From Candidatus Binataceae bacterium (GTDB lineage Bacteria; Desulfobacterota; Binatia; Binatales; Binataceae), in contig DATGLK010000044.1 of assembly GCA_035294265.1 (NCBI GenBank), forward strand, positions 56,900 to 120,899: 64,000 nt of DNA. Reading direction: 5' to 3'. The position numbers and the translations under genes are program-made. The notes beneath the pieces were generated by a model. That model was not told the origin of the DNA. It ran no database searches and was given only the letters and a program-made list of their open reading frames with translations. This document shows, one piece after another, positions 47,511 to 57,041 of this stretch (position 1 is its first letter; every line of letters starts with the position of its first letter).

Positions 47511-48203
47511 TCACACCCGCAGCACCGGGCGCAAGCCGTTGAGACTAGCGGCGACTGCGGAACCGTTGCTCAAAAGCGCGGTTAGTTCGGGCGAAAGCAC
47601 CCCGCCCACCACCGACAGTGCCATCGCCACTGCGTTGAGGCCAGCCACGAGCGCATAGTTTTGATGGACCAGGTTGATGGCCTGATGGGATAGGTCAAGG
47701 GCGAGCAGCAGCTTGGACAGATCATCATGCATCAGGACCACGTTGGCGGTTTGATGAGTAATATCGGCGCCATTTTTCATCGCAATGCCGACGTCGGCCA
47801 GAGCCAACGCGGCAGCGTCGTTGATGCCGTCACCGACCATCGCCACCGTTCGTCCACGCCCGCGCAGTTCCTTGACCACCGCGACCTTCTCCTGCGGCAG
47901 CACCTCGGCGCGAAAATGCGTGATGCCCAGTTGGTTGGCAACCGCCCGCGCGGCGGCCTGGTTGTCTCCGGTGAGCATCACCAGCTCGCGCACTCCGCGT
48001 TGGCGCAAAGCGCCGATGACGCCGGCCGATTCCGGGCGAATCTGATCGGAGTATAGCAGCAAGGCGATCAGCTCGCCCTCCACCGCCAGTAATAGCGTGG
48101 AAAACCCCTGCTCACCTGCCGGCGGCGGCGGCGGCGCGCTGTTGGCGCCATGAAGATGGCCGCTTGGTCCGTTTTCAGACCCCAGCACGCTTCGACGTCT
48201 CAC
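47511..48203 (-). pseudogene. Truncated heavy-metal P-type ATPase (C-terminal third only)
   Basis: From about codon 35 the frame encodes the last part of a P1B-type ATPase: MLTGDNQAAARAVA, VAMVGDGINDAAALALADVG, then the closing membrane spans and LSNGSAVAASLN. The metal-binding domain, first six spans, the CPx site and the phosphorylated DKTGT Asp are all missing, where some 500 residues should be. The first 30 codons look like random sequence. The piece cannot pump metal and is most likely a remnant. It begins with GTG 48203, if translated at all. Confidence 0.8.
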
Positions 48204-48476
48204 AAGGCTGCGGGCCTTGACTTATTTGGAGCGGAATAGGCAGCATCCAGCGTCGGTTAATGGGTCATAATGGAAACGCCGGTTAAAGGCCGTTAAATTG
48301 ATCAAGACGCGCGCAAATCCATCAGGGCCGGGGCCATCACAAACGCCCCATTTCCAGAGGCCGGATATACGGATGCAACCGGGATCACGTCATCACGCTC
48401 AAGACCCCTTCGCACAGGGGCTAGGTCCGTATACGGAAATTCCGGTTTAAATCGCTTTCAGACGCAGGGGAGGGAG

Positions 48477-49010
48477 ATGCCAAGAATTCGGGCGTGGTTG
48501 TTGTTGATCGGGATTGCAATCGTATGTGGCGGCCAATCGTGCCAGCAACTGCCTTCTTCCTACGTCTGCACGGTAACACTGCCCCAGGTTTTTTATACGT
48601 CAGCATTCAGTGCGCCGACCAATCCGTCCACGGCGCAATTTTTTCTCTATCCCAACAGCAGCTATGTTGGTTACGGAACCTACGGCGTGACATCAGAAAT
48701 CTGGGAGCAGGCGAACCTGTGGTGCCAGTTCCAAAGCACGGCCTCCAGCGGCGGGCTGTGGAATTTCTCCCAACCACCGAACACCTACCAGATCGATTCT
48801 TCAAGTGCGGTCGCGACTCTTTCCAACGGCAATCAATATCTCCAAGGTTGGCAGCCCGCGAGCCTGCCGCTACCGAAGAGAAATTGTGGCGCCTTCGGGC
48901 CATTCACGGCAGCCGTCGCAACCTGGAGCAACAGCGGCAACACGGTGAACCTGATTGATAACAGTCCTTCATATTGGAACGGGTCGGTAGCCAGATGTAC
49001 TGCTCAGTGA
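48477..49010 (+). CDS. Secreted protein of unknown function
   Basis: A 177-residue exported protein: an N-terminal signal (IRAWLLLIGIAIVCGG) precedes a Ser/Asn/Thr-rich mature part with paired cysteines. No family recognised. AGGGGAGGGAG immediately upstream of ATG 48477 is a strong ribosome site. The end overlaps the next gene, so the two are co-translated. Composition is lower in GC than the neighbours, which hints at recent arrival. Confidence 0.6.
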   Translation: MPRIRAWLLLIGIAIVCGGQSCQQLPSSYVCTVTLPQVFYTSAFSAPTNPSTAQFFLYPNSSYVGYGTYGVTSEIWEQANLWCQFQSTASSGGLWNFSQPPNTYQIDSSSAVATLSNGNQYLQGWQPASLPLPKRNCGAFGPFTAAVATWSNSGNTVNLIDNSPSYWNGSVARCTAQ

Positions 49011-49531
49011 AAACAAGCCGAAGTTTGAAACGGGCTCTGCGGGGCGCGCTTCTTGGATCCCTGGTCCTGCTGCTTACCGCTTGCAGCTCCGACAGCTCGG
49101 GCGCAACCAGCGCTGGCGAGTCCGCAACCACCTATTCCAACGCCACCGTTAATGGCAACTATAGTTGTATCCTGCAGGGCGTAAATACTCTCCCCTCCGG
49201 GGAAACCGTAAATGTCCACGGGGTCGCGACCTTCAGCGCCAATGGGACTGGAACGATTACCGCCAGCAAGAAGGTCGCGGTCCTCTCATCTCAAGACGGC
49301 ACCTACGCCACTTGCAACTACCTGTTGGCTTCGGGCACCTACACCCTAAACTCCAACGGCACCGGAAGCTGGAATTTGGAATATACCGGCGATGCGGGGA
49401 ACAATTCGCAGTACTGCATCGGCACGCAGGAGAATTCCAGCCTGGAGGTCGGGGCTGGCGGCAAAGTGATTTATGTAACGCCCATAATGGGTAGTACTTT
49501 GGTGCTGGGCGGCACCTGCGAGGCTATGTGA
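48995..49531 (+). CDS. Putative lipoprotein with beta-strand repeat domain
   Basis: A 178-residue lipoprotein. A signal peptide ends in the lipobox LLTAC. The mature region repeats short beta motifs (VNGNYSCILQG, FSANGTGTITA, LNSNGTGSWNLEY), a pattern I know from surface proteins of acidobacteria and related groups. The start may be ATG 48995, overlapping the previous gene by 16 bases, or GTG 49007, overlapping its stop by four. The partner gene upstream may encode a companion exported protein. Confidence 0.6.
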   Translation: MYCSVKTSRSLKRALRGALLGSLVLLLTACSSDSSGATSAGESATTYSNATVNGNYSCILQGVNTLPSGETVNVHGVATFSANGTGTITASKKVAVLSSQDGTYATCNYLLASGTYTLNSNGTGSWNLEYTGDAGNNSQYCIGTQENSSLEVGAGGKVIYVTPIMGSTLVLGGTCEAM

Positions 49532-49840
49532 GGAGAAAAGCGCAGCCTTCGACGGAGTCAATTAGCTTCTGAGTCGGAAGAAAGCTCGGTCATGTAACCG
49601 TCGGGATCGCTGACGTGTCAGATGCACCGCCCGCGTGGCGGGCGGTGATGAAAGCGGCCATGTCCTTTAAAAGCCAACGTAATCGCGTAGCCTGTACGCC
49701 GGTAGCCTGTACGCCGCACCTGTCGCAGTTTCGCGAGGTTTGAGCGCGCTGGCCAAGATGCTGGCGCGCAGAATTTGCAAAGCTCTCCAGATTATAGGAG
49801 CGTTAAAATTAATCTAACAGGTCCTGCTGAGAGCTCAGTT
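49532..49840. other. 309-base gap with a perfect hairpin, a tandem repeat and a gene scrap
   Basis: It holds, in order, a VOC gene remnant on the minus strand (49558-49617), a perfect 10-base-arm inverted repeat (49625-49647, CACCGCCCGC and its complement around GTG) and a 15-base tandem duplication (49687-49716, GTAGCCTGTACGCCG twice). The stem has no T-run, so terminator function is uncertain. The rest is upstream of the LLM gene. Confidence 0.55.
49558..49617 (-). pseudogene. C-terminal scrap of a VOC (glyoxalase-fold) family gene
   Basis: Reading the minus strand from 49617 gives HVSDPDGYMTELSSDSEAN then a stop. The DPDGY-x-x-EL block is the closing strand of vicinal-oxygen-chelate proteins, where the Glu is a metal ligand. 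The codon before it is a stop, and the 10-base-arm hairpin starts 8 bases further upstream, so only the tail survives. The match is short and therefore tentative. Confidence 0.45.
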
Positions 49841-50998
49841 ATGGACGAGCGAAATTTACGCAGCGGCGTCTTTCTGGCGCCCTTCCACGAGCTCGAAGTT
49901 AACCCCACCCTGGCGCTGGAGCGCGACTTGGAGCTGATCGAGCTGCTGGATCGGTTGAACTATCACGAAGTCTGGATCGGCGAGCATCATTCCGGCGGTT
50001 TCGAGATCATCGCGGCGCCCGATCTGATAATTGCGGCCGCCGCTGCCCGCACTCGTCATATTCGCTTGGGTACAGGTGTCGTCTCCCTGCCTTATCACAA
50101 CCCCTTTATCCTGGCGGACCGCATGGTCTTGCTCGATCATCTCACCCGCGGGCGGGCCATGTTCGGAGTGGGTCCCGGCGCGCTGGTGCATGACGCCAAG
50201 AAAATCGGCATCGCCCCGGGCGATCAACGGCGGATGATGGAAGAGGCGCTGGAAGTCATTGTGGCACTGCTGCGCGGCGAAAGTGTCAGCCGCAAGACCG
50301 ATTGGTTCACGCTCGACCAGGCGCGGCTGCAACTTGCCAGCTATAGCCGTCCCCACCTGGAGATGGCGGTGGCGGCCTCGCGCTCGCCAGTGGGGGCCCT
50401 GGCGTCGGGCAAATACGGGATCGGCATGCTGTCGATCGGCGGGACCTCGCCGCAAGCGCTGGAGCGGCACGCCGCGAATTGGGCGCTCTACGCGCAGACC
50501 GCGCGCGCCCATGGCCATCAGCCCGATCGACGCAACTGGCGCATCGTCGGAATGCTGCACATCGCGGAGAGCCGCGAGCAGGCGCACGCCAATGTCAGCT
50601 TTGGTTTGGAGAAGTTTTGCCGTTATTTTCGCGAAATCGCCACTTTTCCCATCCTACCGCCTGAGGTGGAAGACCCCTCGCGATTCCTGGTAGAAAGCGG
50701 CACCGCATGTATCGGCACCCCCGACGACGCGATCGAATATCTGGAACGATTGTTCAAGGGCTCGGGCGGATTCGGAGTCATAACCGAGCTGGCGCACAAC
50801 TGGGCGGACTGGCCTGCCACTCGCCGCCATTACGAGCTGATGGCGCAGTATGTCCATCCCCATTTTCAAGGCAGTCGCGAGCCCCGGCGCGACAGCTACG
50901 CCTTTGCGGTGGGCCATCGCGACGAATTCGTGAGTCAGGCCAGCGCCGCCGTTCAGGCAGAGATCGACAAACTGGCCAGCCGCGGCCGGGCGCAGTAA
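49841..50998 (+). CDS. LLM-class flavin-dependent oxidoreductase (luciferase-like)
   Basis: A 385-residue TIM-barrel flavoprotein of the bacterial luciferase group. It shows a YHEVWIGEHHSGGFE block near 45-60, then TRHIRLGTGVVSLPYHNPF and LDHLTRGRAMFGVGPGAL, typical of FMN- or F420-dependent monooxygenases. ATG 49841 is chosen as the family normally starts near the LRSGVFLAP segment; the frame is open upstream to 49775. It is transcribed alone. The substrate is unknown. Confidence 0.88.
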   Translation: MDERNLRSGVFLAPFHELEVNPTLALERDLELIELLDRLNYHEVWIGEHHSGGFEIIAAPDLIIAAAAARTRHIRLGTGVVSLPYHNPFILADRMVLLDHLTRGRAMFGVGPGALVHDAKKIGIAPGDQRRMMEEALEVIVALLRGESVSRKTDWFTLDQARLQLASYSRPHLEMAVAASRSPVGALASGKYGIGMLSIGGTSPQALERHAANWALYAQTARAHGHQPDRRNWRIVGMLHIAESREQAHANVSFGLEKFCRYFREIATFPILPPEVEDPSRFLVESGTACIGTPDDAIEYLERLFKGSGGFGVITELAHNWADWPATRRHYELMAQYVHPHFQGSREPRRDSYAFAVGHRDEFVSQASAAVQAEIDKLASRGRAQ

Positions 50999-51099
50999 GT
51001 GCGCGCGCGGGCGACCTATTAGGCGCCCGCGTGCCATTGGCGCGCCGGCACGCGAAAAACCCTTAACGCCCCGCCCATCGCATTGGACAATGGCATTCC

Positions 51100-51588
51100 A
51101 TGAGCCATTGGATGATTGTGACGCTGGTGGCCTTGGTATCGCTCTGGGCAACCGCGGGGCTCGCGGCCTGGCTGCTCAAGCCGCGCGATTTGTCGCTGGG
51201 CCAAGCCTTGACTTTGATGCCCGATACCTTGCGCTTGCTTTATCGGCTGGCGGGCGATCGCAGCCTTTCGCGCGGCTCTCGAATGGCGGTTTGTGGAGCG
51301 GGCTTCTACATCGCCGCGGCGCCCGTCAATATCATTCCGGATTTTATCCCGATCCTTGGCTGCGCCGACGATATCCTGGTCGTCTTGGTGGTGCTGCGCT
51401 TGGTCGCCGACCGCAGCGGCCGCGAGCGTTTGGCCAGACATTGGCCCGGTTCGCCTCAGGGCTTGGCGATCCTGATGCGCGGGTTGGGACGCGCGGGTCT
51501 GGCGGCGGTGGCGCGGGATCGCGAGGGGCAATTTACGGCCTCGGCCGCTTGCACGAGAAGCGAAGGGCAACCACAAGTCGAGTCGTAA
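51100..51588 (+). CDS. DUF1232 (YkvA-like) membrane protein
   Basis: A 162-residue protein with two or three hydrophobic segments. The N-terminal helix is followed by the DUF1232 block AAPVNIIPDFIPILGCADDI, which is nearly diagnostic. The C-terminal 50 residues are cytoplasmic and variable. The family has no settled function. It lies 101 bases after the LLM gene and ends 4 bases before the stop of the convergent ggt gene. Confidence 0.82.
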   Translation: MSHWMIVTLVALVSLWATAGLAAWLLKPRDLSLGQALTLMPDTLRLLYRLAGDRSLSRGSRMAVCGAGFYIAAAPVNIIPDFIPILGCADDILVVLVVLRLVADRSGRERLARHWPGSPQGLAILMRGLGRAGLAAVARDREGQFTASAACTRSEGQPQVES

Positions 51589-51592
51589 GCTC

Positions 51593-53320
51593 TCAGAAGC
51601 CGACCGCGGTGGCCGGGCGCAGGACATCCACACCGCTGCGCAACTGCGGGTGGGTCGGCTCGATTGTAATGGCCACTGGGCGCGCAAAGTTCGCAACCAG
51701 AAAGCTTTCCTCCGACTGCTGAACTTGGTGGCCTAGCGCGCGCAGGTGCGCAGCCGCCTGCGCGTGCAGCCGCGAATCGAGCTCCAACGTCGCTCCTTCG
51801 GCATGGATACGAGGCGCAGCTACGGCATCCTGCGGCCCGCGTTGGTAATCTATCAGATTGAGCAAAACCTGCAGCACGGCGGAGATAATCCTGCGCCCAC
51901 CCGGCGCGCCCAGCGCCAACCAGGGACGATTGTCGCGTCGTGCCAGCACCGGGCTACCCGCCCATAACGGGCGCTTGCCCGACGCAATCGAATTGATCCG
52001 ATTGGGTAGCGGATCGAACCACGCCATCGCGTCGTTGAGCAGGACCCCGGTGCGCTCCACCATCACATGGCTGCCCCACAAATCCAGTAGCGTGTTGGTC
52101 AGCGAGACCATGTTTCGCTCGCGGTCCACGACACACAGATGGGTGGTGTGACCGCCTTCGCGCTCGCGCCCGCTGGGGTTGGCCCCAAGCGTGCCGCCAT
52201 GCGGGTCGAAGGGCCAGGGATCGCCGGGCATGGGATGAGCGGCCGCGCGGCGGGGATCGATGAGCCGCCGGCGCTGGGCGGCGTACTGCTTGGAAAGCAA
52301 GCCATCAAGCGGTACCGCGGCAACCGCGGGATCGGTCAGATGGGCGAACCGGTCGGCGAAGGCCAGGCGTTGCGCCTCGGCTATCAGATGCAAGGCGGCA
52401 GCGCTCAGAAAGCCTTCGCCAGCCAGATCGAAACCCTCCAGCAGATTGAGCGCCTGCAGCATCGTGGTGGCGCCGTTGGGACTGGGGATCGAAGAAATAG
52501 TTATCTGGCGATAGCTCACTTCCCGCAGCCCGTCGTACTCGATTGGGCGATAGGCGGCGAGGTCGGCGCGACCCAGCAGGCCGCCTCGGCGCGCCATCTC
52601 GTCAACGATGAGCTGAGCGGTTTCGCCATGATAGAACTCGGCCGCGCCCTGACTGGCGATTCGGTGCAGGGTGCGCGCCAAGTCCGGCTGGCGCAGGCGC
52701 GGCGCGGCCAAATAGCTGCGAATACGGGCGGGCGGGGGCAACCCGTCGGGCAGAAAGACCTGGGCCAGCGCGGGCCAACGCCGAATTTCACGGCCGTCGG
52801 CGGCCACCATCGCGCTTAGAAACCAGTCGGGCTCGAAACCTTCTTGCGCCAGTTCGATCGCCGGCGCCATGACCTGGGCCAAACTCAGCCGGCCCCATTT
52901 CTCCAAGGCGCGGCACAACCCCGCCACCGCGCCGGGAACGCCGGCGGCGCGATGGCCGAGTAGGTTGGCGTCATCCACCACCGCCGGCCAACCATACATG
53001 CCTACCGAACTGCGGGCGCGATCGAGTGCAAACATGCTGGGCGAGGCGGCCATCGGCGCGCGCGGATGGAAATCGATTCCATGCTGGCCGCCCCCGTTCG
53101 CCAGATCCACCAGCAGCGCTCCGCCGCCGCCCAGCCCACTCATCATCGGCTCGACCACGGCCAGGGCGAAGGCGGTGGCGACGGCGGCATCGACCGCGTT
53201 GCCGCCGTCGGCCAGGATCTGGGCCCCGGCTTGGGCCGCCAGCGGCTGCGCCGCCACCACGCATCCGTTTTCCACATGCAACTCGGTTTTGGCGATTTGC
53301 AGTTGACTACTTTCCATCAT
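51593..53320 (-). CDS. ggt: Gamma-glutamyltranspeptidase-like Ntn hydrolase
   Basis: A 575-residue Ntn hydrolase that should self-cleave before Thr392 in GGHTTHLCVVD, making a large and a small chain. The DAAVATAFALAVVEP block near 45 and WGSHVMVERTGVLLNDAMAWF after the nucleophile fit the family. No signal peptide is seen, unlike periplasmic Ggt, so it may be cytoplasmic and act on another gamma-glutamyl or acyl substrate. Start is ATG 53320 or 53317 after GGGGAG. The cytochrome c gene upstream ends 19 bases before it, and they probably form one transcript. Confidence 0.88.
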   Translation of the reverse strand: MMESSQLQIAKTELHVENGCVVAAQPLAAQAGAQILADGGNAVDAAVATAFALAVVEPMMSGLGGGGALLVDLANGGGQHGIDFHPRAPMAASPSMFALDRARSSVGMYGWPAVVDDANLLGHRAAGVPGAVAGLCRALEKWGRLSLAQVMAPAIELAQEGFEPDWFLSAMVAADGREIRRWPALAQVFLPDGLPPPARIRSYLAAPRLRQPDLARTLHRIASQGAAEFYHGETAQLIVDEMARRGGLLGRADLAAYRPIEYDGLREVSYRQITISSIPSPNGATTMLQALNLLEGFDLAGEGFLSAAALHLIAEAQRLAFADRFAHLTDPAVAAVPLDGLLSKQYAAQRRRLIDPRRAAAHPMPGDPWPFDPHGGTLGANPSGREREGGHTTHLCVVDRERNMVSLTNTLLDLWGSHVMVERTGVLLNDAMAWFDPLPNRINSIASGKRPLWAGSPVLARRDNRPWLALGAPGGRRIISAVLQVLLNLIDYQRGPQDAVAAPRIHAEGATLELDSRLHAQAAAHLRALGHQVQQSEESFLVANFARPVAITIEPTHPQLRSGVDVLRPATAVGF

Positions 53321-53339
53321 CTCCCCGCTCCTGACCGGC

Positions 53340-53750
53340 TTAGCGCTGTAGGCTTTGCACGTAGCGCACCAGATCCCAGGCGCGGGCTTGAGCGGCCGCG
53401 GGACTGGTCAGACTGGGACCGCCAGCGCGGCGCATATCGCCTTCCCACAGCGGCATCCCACCGGGCCCCAGATGATGGGCCGGAATTGAGTCGCGGCCGG
53501 TGACCGCGGCAAACACGCGCGCGGTGGGAAACGAGCCGCCATTGTTCTTGGCCAGGAGGCTGAGATCTCCCGGCTGCATTCCGGTCAGGACCATCACCGC
53601 CTGCCCATCGCCGGCTCCCGTGGGTCCATGACAAACTGCGCAATGGTCGCGATAGTCGGCTTCGCCCGCGGAGACCTGGGCGCGCGCCCGCGGGACCAGC
53701 GCTAGCGAGGTCAGGATGGCGGCCGCGCCGATTGCAAATAGCTGCCTCAT
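53340..53750 (-). CDS. Periplasmic mono-haem cytochrome c
   Basis: A 136-residue cytochrome with a signal peptide (FAIGAAAILTSLALVPRARAQ) and haem motif CAVCH near residue 41. GDLSLLAKNNGGSFP and MPLWEGDM parallel PDLTVLAKQNGGVFP and MPFWGVEF in the cytochrome at 43153-43611, so the two are paralogues. GGAG precedes ATG 53750 by 6 bases; the longer frame to 53885 has no support. It sits just before ggt on the same strand. Confidence 0.88.
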   Translation of the reverse strand: MRQLFAIGAAAILTSLALVPRARAQVSAGEADYRDHCAVCHGPTGAGDGQAVMVLTGMQPGDLSLLAKNNGGSFPTARVFAAVTGRDSIPAHHLGPGGMPLWEGDMRRAGGPSLTSPAAAQARAWDLVRYVQSLQR

Positions 53751-53992
53751 GGTTTTCTCCTCGTATCGCGTCTCCTCATAATGGTGCGCTTCGTGGTCGC
53801 GTAAGCAATGGCATGCCGGCCTCCGCCACGTCAGATAGCGCAGGGTCGCCGTCTCAAAGCCGCGCCCAAGCGAGCAGAATAGCATGGCCGGCGGCGCGGG
53901 TACGCTGCGCGCGCCCTGGCGCCTGCTGGCGGCAGGCTTGCTATGCTGGAGATGAAACTTTCGCCGGTGGGTAGACGCGGCGGGGAGGACAT

Positions 53993-55807
53993 ATGGCCTA
54001 TCACCCGATTGAGAACTACGGCATCGTAGGCGACTTGCACACCGTGGCGTTGGTCAGCCAAAGCGGTTCGATCGATTTCATGTGTTTTCCCCGTTTCGAC
54101 TCTCCCACGATTTTTGCCGCGATGCTCGATCAGCATCACGGTGGCACCTTTGGCCTAGCGCCGGTGTTGGAGGAGGTCCGGCACAAACAGCTTTATCTGC
54201 CCGATTCCAACATTCTGCTCACCCGTTTTCTCTCCGAGCAGGGAGTAGCCGAAGTGTCGGACTTCATGCCGGTGGAGGAGGTCAGCGAGCCGCACACGCT
54301 GGTGCGACGTGCACGCACGGTGCGCGGCGAAGTCAAGTTCCGCATGATCTGTGCACCTCGCTTCGACTACGCTCGCGCCCATCATTACCTCGAGATCGGC
54401 AAGCAGGGCGCCCGTTTCATCTCCGCCGGCACCGATCGTACCGCGCTCAATCTGCGCACCACGGTGGCTTTGCGCGCGCACGAGGGGGCGGCGGTGGCGG
54501 AGTTCACCTTGAAAGCAGGCGAGAGCGTGGATTTCGTCCTGGAACCGGCGATCTCGGGCGAGGATTCGCCCGCCACCGCGCCCGACTACGTCGCCACTGC
54601 TTTCAAAGACACGATGAATTATTGGCGCCGCTGGTTGGCGCGCTCCAGTTATCACGGCCGCTGGCTGGGCATGATCAATCGCTCGGCGCTAACGTTGAAG
54701 CTGCTGACCTCGCAGACCTATGGCTCGATGGTGGCGGCGCCGACCTTCGGCCTGCCCGAACAAATTGGCGGCTCGCGCAATTGGGACTATCGCTATACCT
54801 GGATTCGCGACGCCTCCTTTTCGCTCTACGCCCTAATGCGCCTGGGTTTCACCGAGGAGGCGCGGGCCTTTATGCGCTGGCTGGAACAGCGCTGCGCCGA
54901 ACTCAAACCCGACGGCTCCCTGCAGGTGGTCTACGGTATCGACGGCCGCTCCGACATTCCCGAGGAAACCCTGCCGCACCTGGAGGGCTACCGCAAATCG
55001 GCGCCGGTGCGAATTGGCAACGGCGCGCTAAGCCAGTTGCAATTGGACATCTATGGCGAGCTGATGGATTCGGTCTATCTCTACGACAAGTTCGGCGAGC
55101 CGATCGCGTATGACACTTGGCTCAACCTTACCCGCCTAATCGAATGGGTCTGCGTGCATTGGCGCGACAAGGACGAATCGATTTGGGAATTTCGTTCGGA
55201 GCGGCGCGACTATCTCTATTCCAAGGCGATGTGCTGGGTGGCGCTGGACCGCGCGATTCGGCTGGCTACGCGCCGCTCCTTGCCCGCGCCGTTGGAGCGC
55301 TGGCATCCGATCCGCGACCAGATCTATCGCGACATCATGACCAAATACTGGGACGCCAAACGTGGCGCCTTTGCGCAATATCAAGGCGCCAACGCGGTGG
55401 ACGCATCTTGCTTGATAATGCCGCTGATGCGGATCGTGAGCCCGGTCGATCCGCGCTGGCTATCAACCTTGCATGTGGTCGAGCGCGAGCTGCTCGATGA
55501 CGCCCTGGTCTATCGCTACGAGACTCCCGATGGCTTGTCGGGCAAGGAAGGAACCTTCGGCATGTGCTCGTTCTGGTACATCGAATGTTTGTCGCGCGCG
55601 GGTGACGTGCGGCAGGCCCGCTTGTTATTTGAAAAGGCCCTGTCCTACGCCAACCACCTGGGCCTTTACTCCGAGGAGCTGGGCGCGGCCGGCGAGCACT
55701 TGGGCAATTTTCCTCAAGCCTTTACCCATGTCGCCCTGATCAGCGCAGCTTACGACCTCAATCGGCGCTTGCGGGCGGTTAGTAGCAGCGAAGGGCCCGA
55801 GACCTGA
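53993..55807 (+). CDS. Glycoside hydrolase family 15 (glucoamylase/trehalase-like)
   Basis: A 604-residue cytoplasmic enzyme (no signal). The start ([20 protein letters not shown], then [17 protein letters not shown]) is the N-terminal beta domain typical of bacterial GH15. The (alpha/alpha)6 barrel has [15 protein letters not shown], a catalytic-Glu region, and [20 protein letters not shown] with the second acid. It should hydrolyse trehalose or short alpha-glucans. GGGGAGG lies 5 bases before ATG 53993. It is divergent from the cytochrome/ggt operon. DedA follows 82 bases later. Confidence 0.92.
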   Translation: MAYHPIENYGIVGDLHTVALVSQSGSIDFMCFPRFDSPTIFAAMLDQHHGGTFGLAPVLEEVRHKQLYLPDSNILLTRFLSEQGVAEVSDFMPVEEVSEPHTLVRRARTVRGEVKFRMICAPRFDYARAHHYLEIGKQGARFISAGTDRTALNLRTTVALRAHEGAAVAEFTLKAGESVDFVLEPAISGEDSPATAPDYVATAFKDTMNYWRRWLARSSYHGRWLGMINRSALTLKLLTSQTYGSMVAAPTFGLPEQIGGSRNWDYRYTWIRDASFSLYALMRLGFTEEARAFMRWLEQRCAELKPDGSLQVVYGIDGRSDIPEETLPHLEGYRKSAPVRIGNGALSQLQLDIYGELMDSVYLYDKFGEPIAYDTWLNLTRLIEWVCVHWRDKDESIWEFRSERRDYLYSKAMCWVALDRAIRLATRRSLPAPLERWHPIRDQIYRDIMTKYWDAKRGAFAQYQGANAVDASCLIMPLMRIVSPVDPRWLSTLHVVERELLDDALVYRYETPDGLSGKEGTFGMCSFWYIECLSRAGDVRQARLLFEKALSYANHLGLYSEELGAAGEHLGNFPQAFTHVALISAAYDLNRRLRAVSSSEGPET

Positions 55808-55889
55808 GCCGGGCTACAAATGCTTTACCGCTGCGCGCGAGCGGCTAAACTAGCCCCGCCACTTCAACCCAGCAAGGAAAGAATTGCAC

Positions 55890-56537
55890 ATGGCTGAGCA
55901 ATTGATGTCCCAGGTGTCGGCGCTGATCATCGTAGCGATCGCGACCCTGGGTTACGGCGGAGTGGTGGCCCTGATGGGGGTGGAGAGCGCCTGCATTCCG
56001 CTGCCCTCGGAAGTGATCATGCCGTTTGCCGGCTACCTGGTCTCCACCGGCCGCTTCCAACTGCAAGCCGTGGCGGTGGCCGGCGCGATCGGCTGCCTGT
56101 TGGGTTCCTACGTCGCCTATTTGGTCGGTCTGACCGGCGGGCGGCGCGCCTTCATTCGCTACGGCGCCTACGTCCTCATCTCCCAGCACGAACTGGCTTT
56201 GGCCGAGCGCTTCTTTGCCCGCTGGGGCTCGCTCACGGTCTTCTTTGCCCGCCTGATGCCGGTGATTCGCACCTTTATCGCCTTTCCCGCCGGCGTGGCG
56301 CGAATGGAGCTGTGGCGCTTCAGCATTTACACCTTGCTCGGCTCCTACCTGTGGTGCCTGGCGCTGGCCTTCGCCGGCATGAAGCTGGGGCAGCATTGGC
56401 GCGCCCTGGCTCCTTATCTGCATCGCTTCGACAATGCGATCGTTGCCCTGATTGTGTTGGCGGCCGCGGCTTTTGTCTATCTGCGCCTACGCTCGCCGAC
56501 CTCCAAGACGGCGCTGGCAAAGCAGCTTCCGTGCTAA
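55890..56537 (+). CDS. DedA family inner-membrane protein
   Basis: A 215-residue membrane protein with about five spans. It has CIPLPSEVIMPFAGYL, the DedA signature with the buried Glu, and FFARLMPVIRTFIAFPAGVARM with the conserved Arg. DedA proteins are thought to flip or move lipids such as undecaprenyl phosphate. AAGGAAAG lies before ATG 55890; a TTG two codons earlier is unlikely. A palindromic repeat begins 9 bases after the stop. Confidence 0.9.
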   Translation: MAEQLMSQVSALIIVAIATLGYGGVVALMGVESACIPLPSEVIMPFAGYLVSTGRFQLQAVAVAGAIGCLLGSYVAYLVGLTGGRRAFIRYGAYVLISQHELALAERFFARWGSLTVFFARLMPVIRTFIAFPAGVARMELWRFSIYTLLGSYLWCLALAFAGMKLGQHWRALAPYLHRFDNAIVALIVLAAAAFVYLRLRSPTSKTALAKQLPC

Positions 56538-56545
56538 GCTTGGCA

Positions 56546-56650
56546 GGCTGCGGAAAAAGCCTCCGCAACCTGCTCCCTCTCTCTTATCTCCCCCTGGTCA
56601 GGGGGAGAAGATTGAGGAAGGAAACCATCTTTTACGCAGGGTGCTGCTTT
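56546..56650 (+). repeat. Dispersed palindromic repeat, copy A
   Basis: It opens with GGCTGCGGAAAAAGCCT and holds a perfect 10-base-arm stem TCTCCCCCTG-GT-CAGGGGGAGA (56587-56608). The same blocks in the same order occur in reverse orientation at 62655-62757. It lies 9 bases after the dedA stop, the usual place for REP-like elements, and may end transcription. Confidence 0.6.
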
Positions 56651-56714
56651 CAGGCGTGTGCACCGGCCTCGCAGGACTGGGTTTCCCAGCACCCTACCAG
56701 GAATGGAGGAGCTT

Positions 56715-56948
56715 ATGAACGACGCGATCAATCCCGAGGAATTAGTTCAGGTGCTTGCCGCCGACGCCCTGCAAGTCAGGATGGCCGCCGATCTGCTGAC
56801 CAACGCCGGGGTTGAATGCTTCGTCTTCGACGAGGAATCCTCGCGGATCCTCGGCACTACCCAAGCGGTTCCCGCACGCCTGATGGTCCATGCCCAAGCG
56901 CGCGAGGACGCGCTGTCCCGGCTTAAGGAATTAGGCTTCCAGGATTAA
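56715..56948 (+). CDS. DUF2007-like small protein
   Basis: A 77-residue protein with the ferredoxin-like DUF2007 pattern: ALQVRMAADLLTNAGVECFV, a variable loop, then ARLMVHAQAREDALSRLKEL. The family is proposed to bind a ligand or act in signalling; no role is proven. GGAGG precedes ATG 56715. It stands alone after the repeat. Confidence 0.75.
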   Translation: MNDAINPEELVQVLAADALQVRMAADLLTNAGVECFVFDEESSRILGTTQAVPARLMVHAQAREDALSRLKELGFQD

Positions 56949-57041
56949 GCGCGCGCGGCGCGCCGACCCTTCGCTCGCCTCAAAGTATAACCACCTCGTC
57001 ACGAGCCCAGCGTTAGTGGCGAGAGGAAACCGTCGCCGCGC

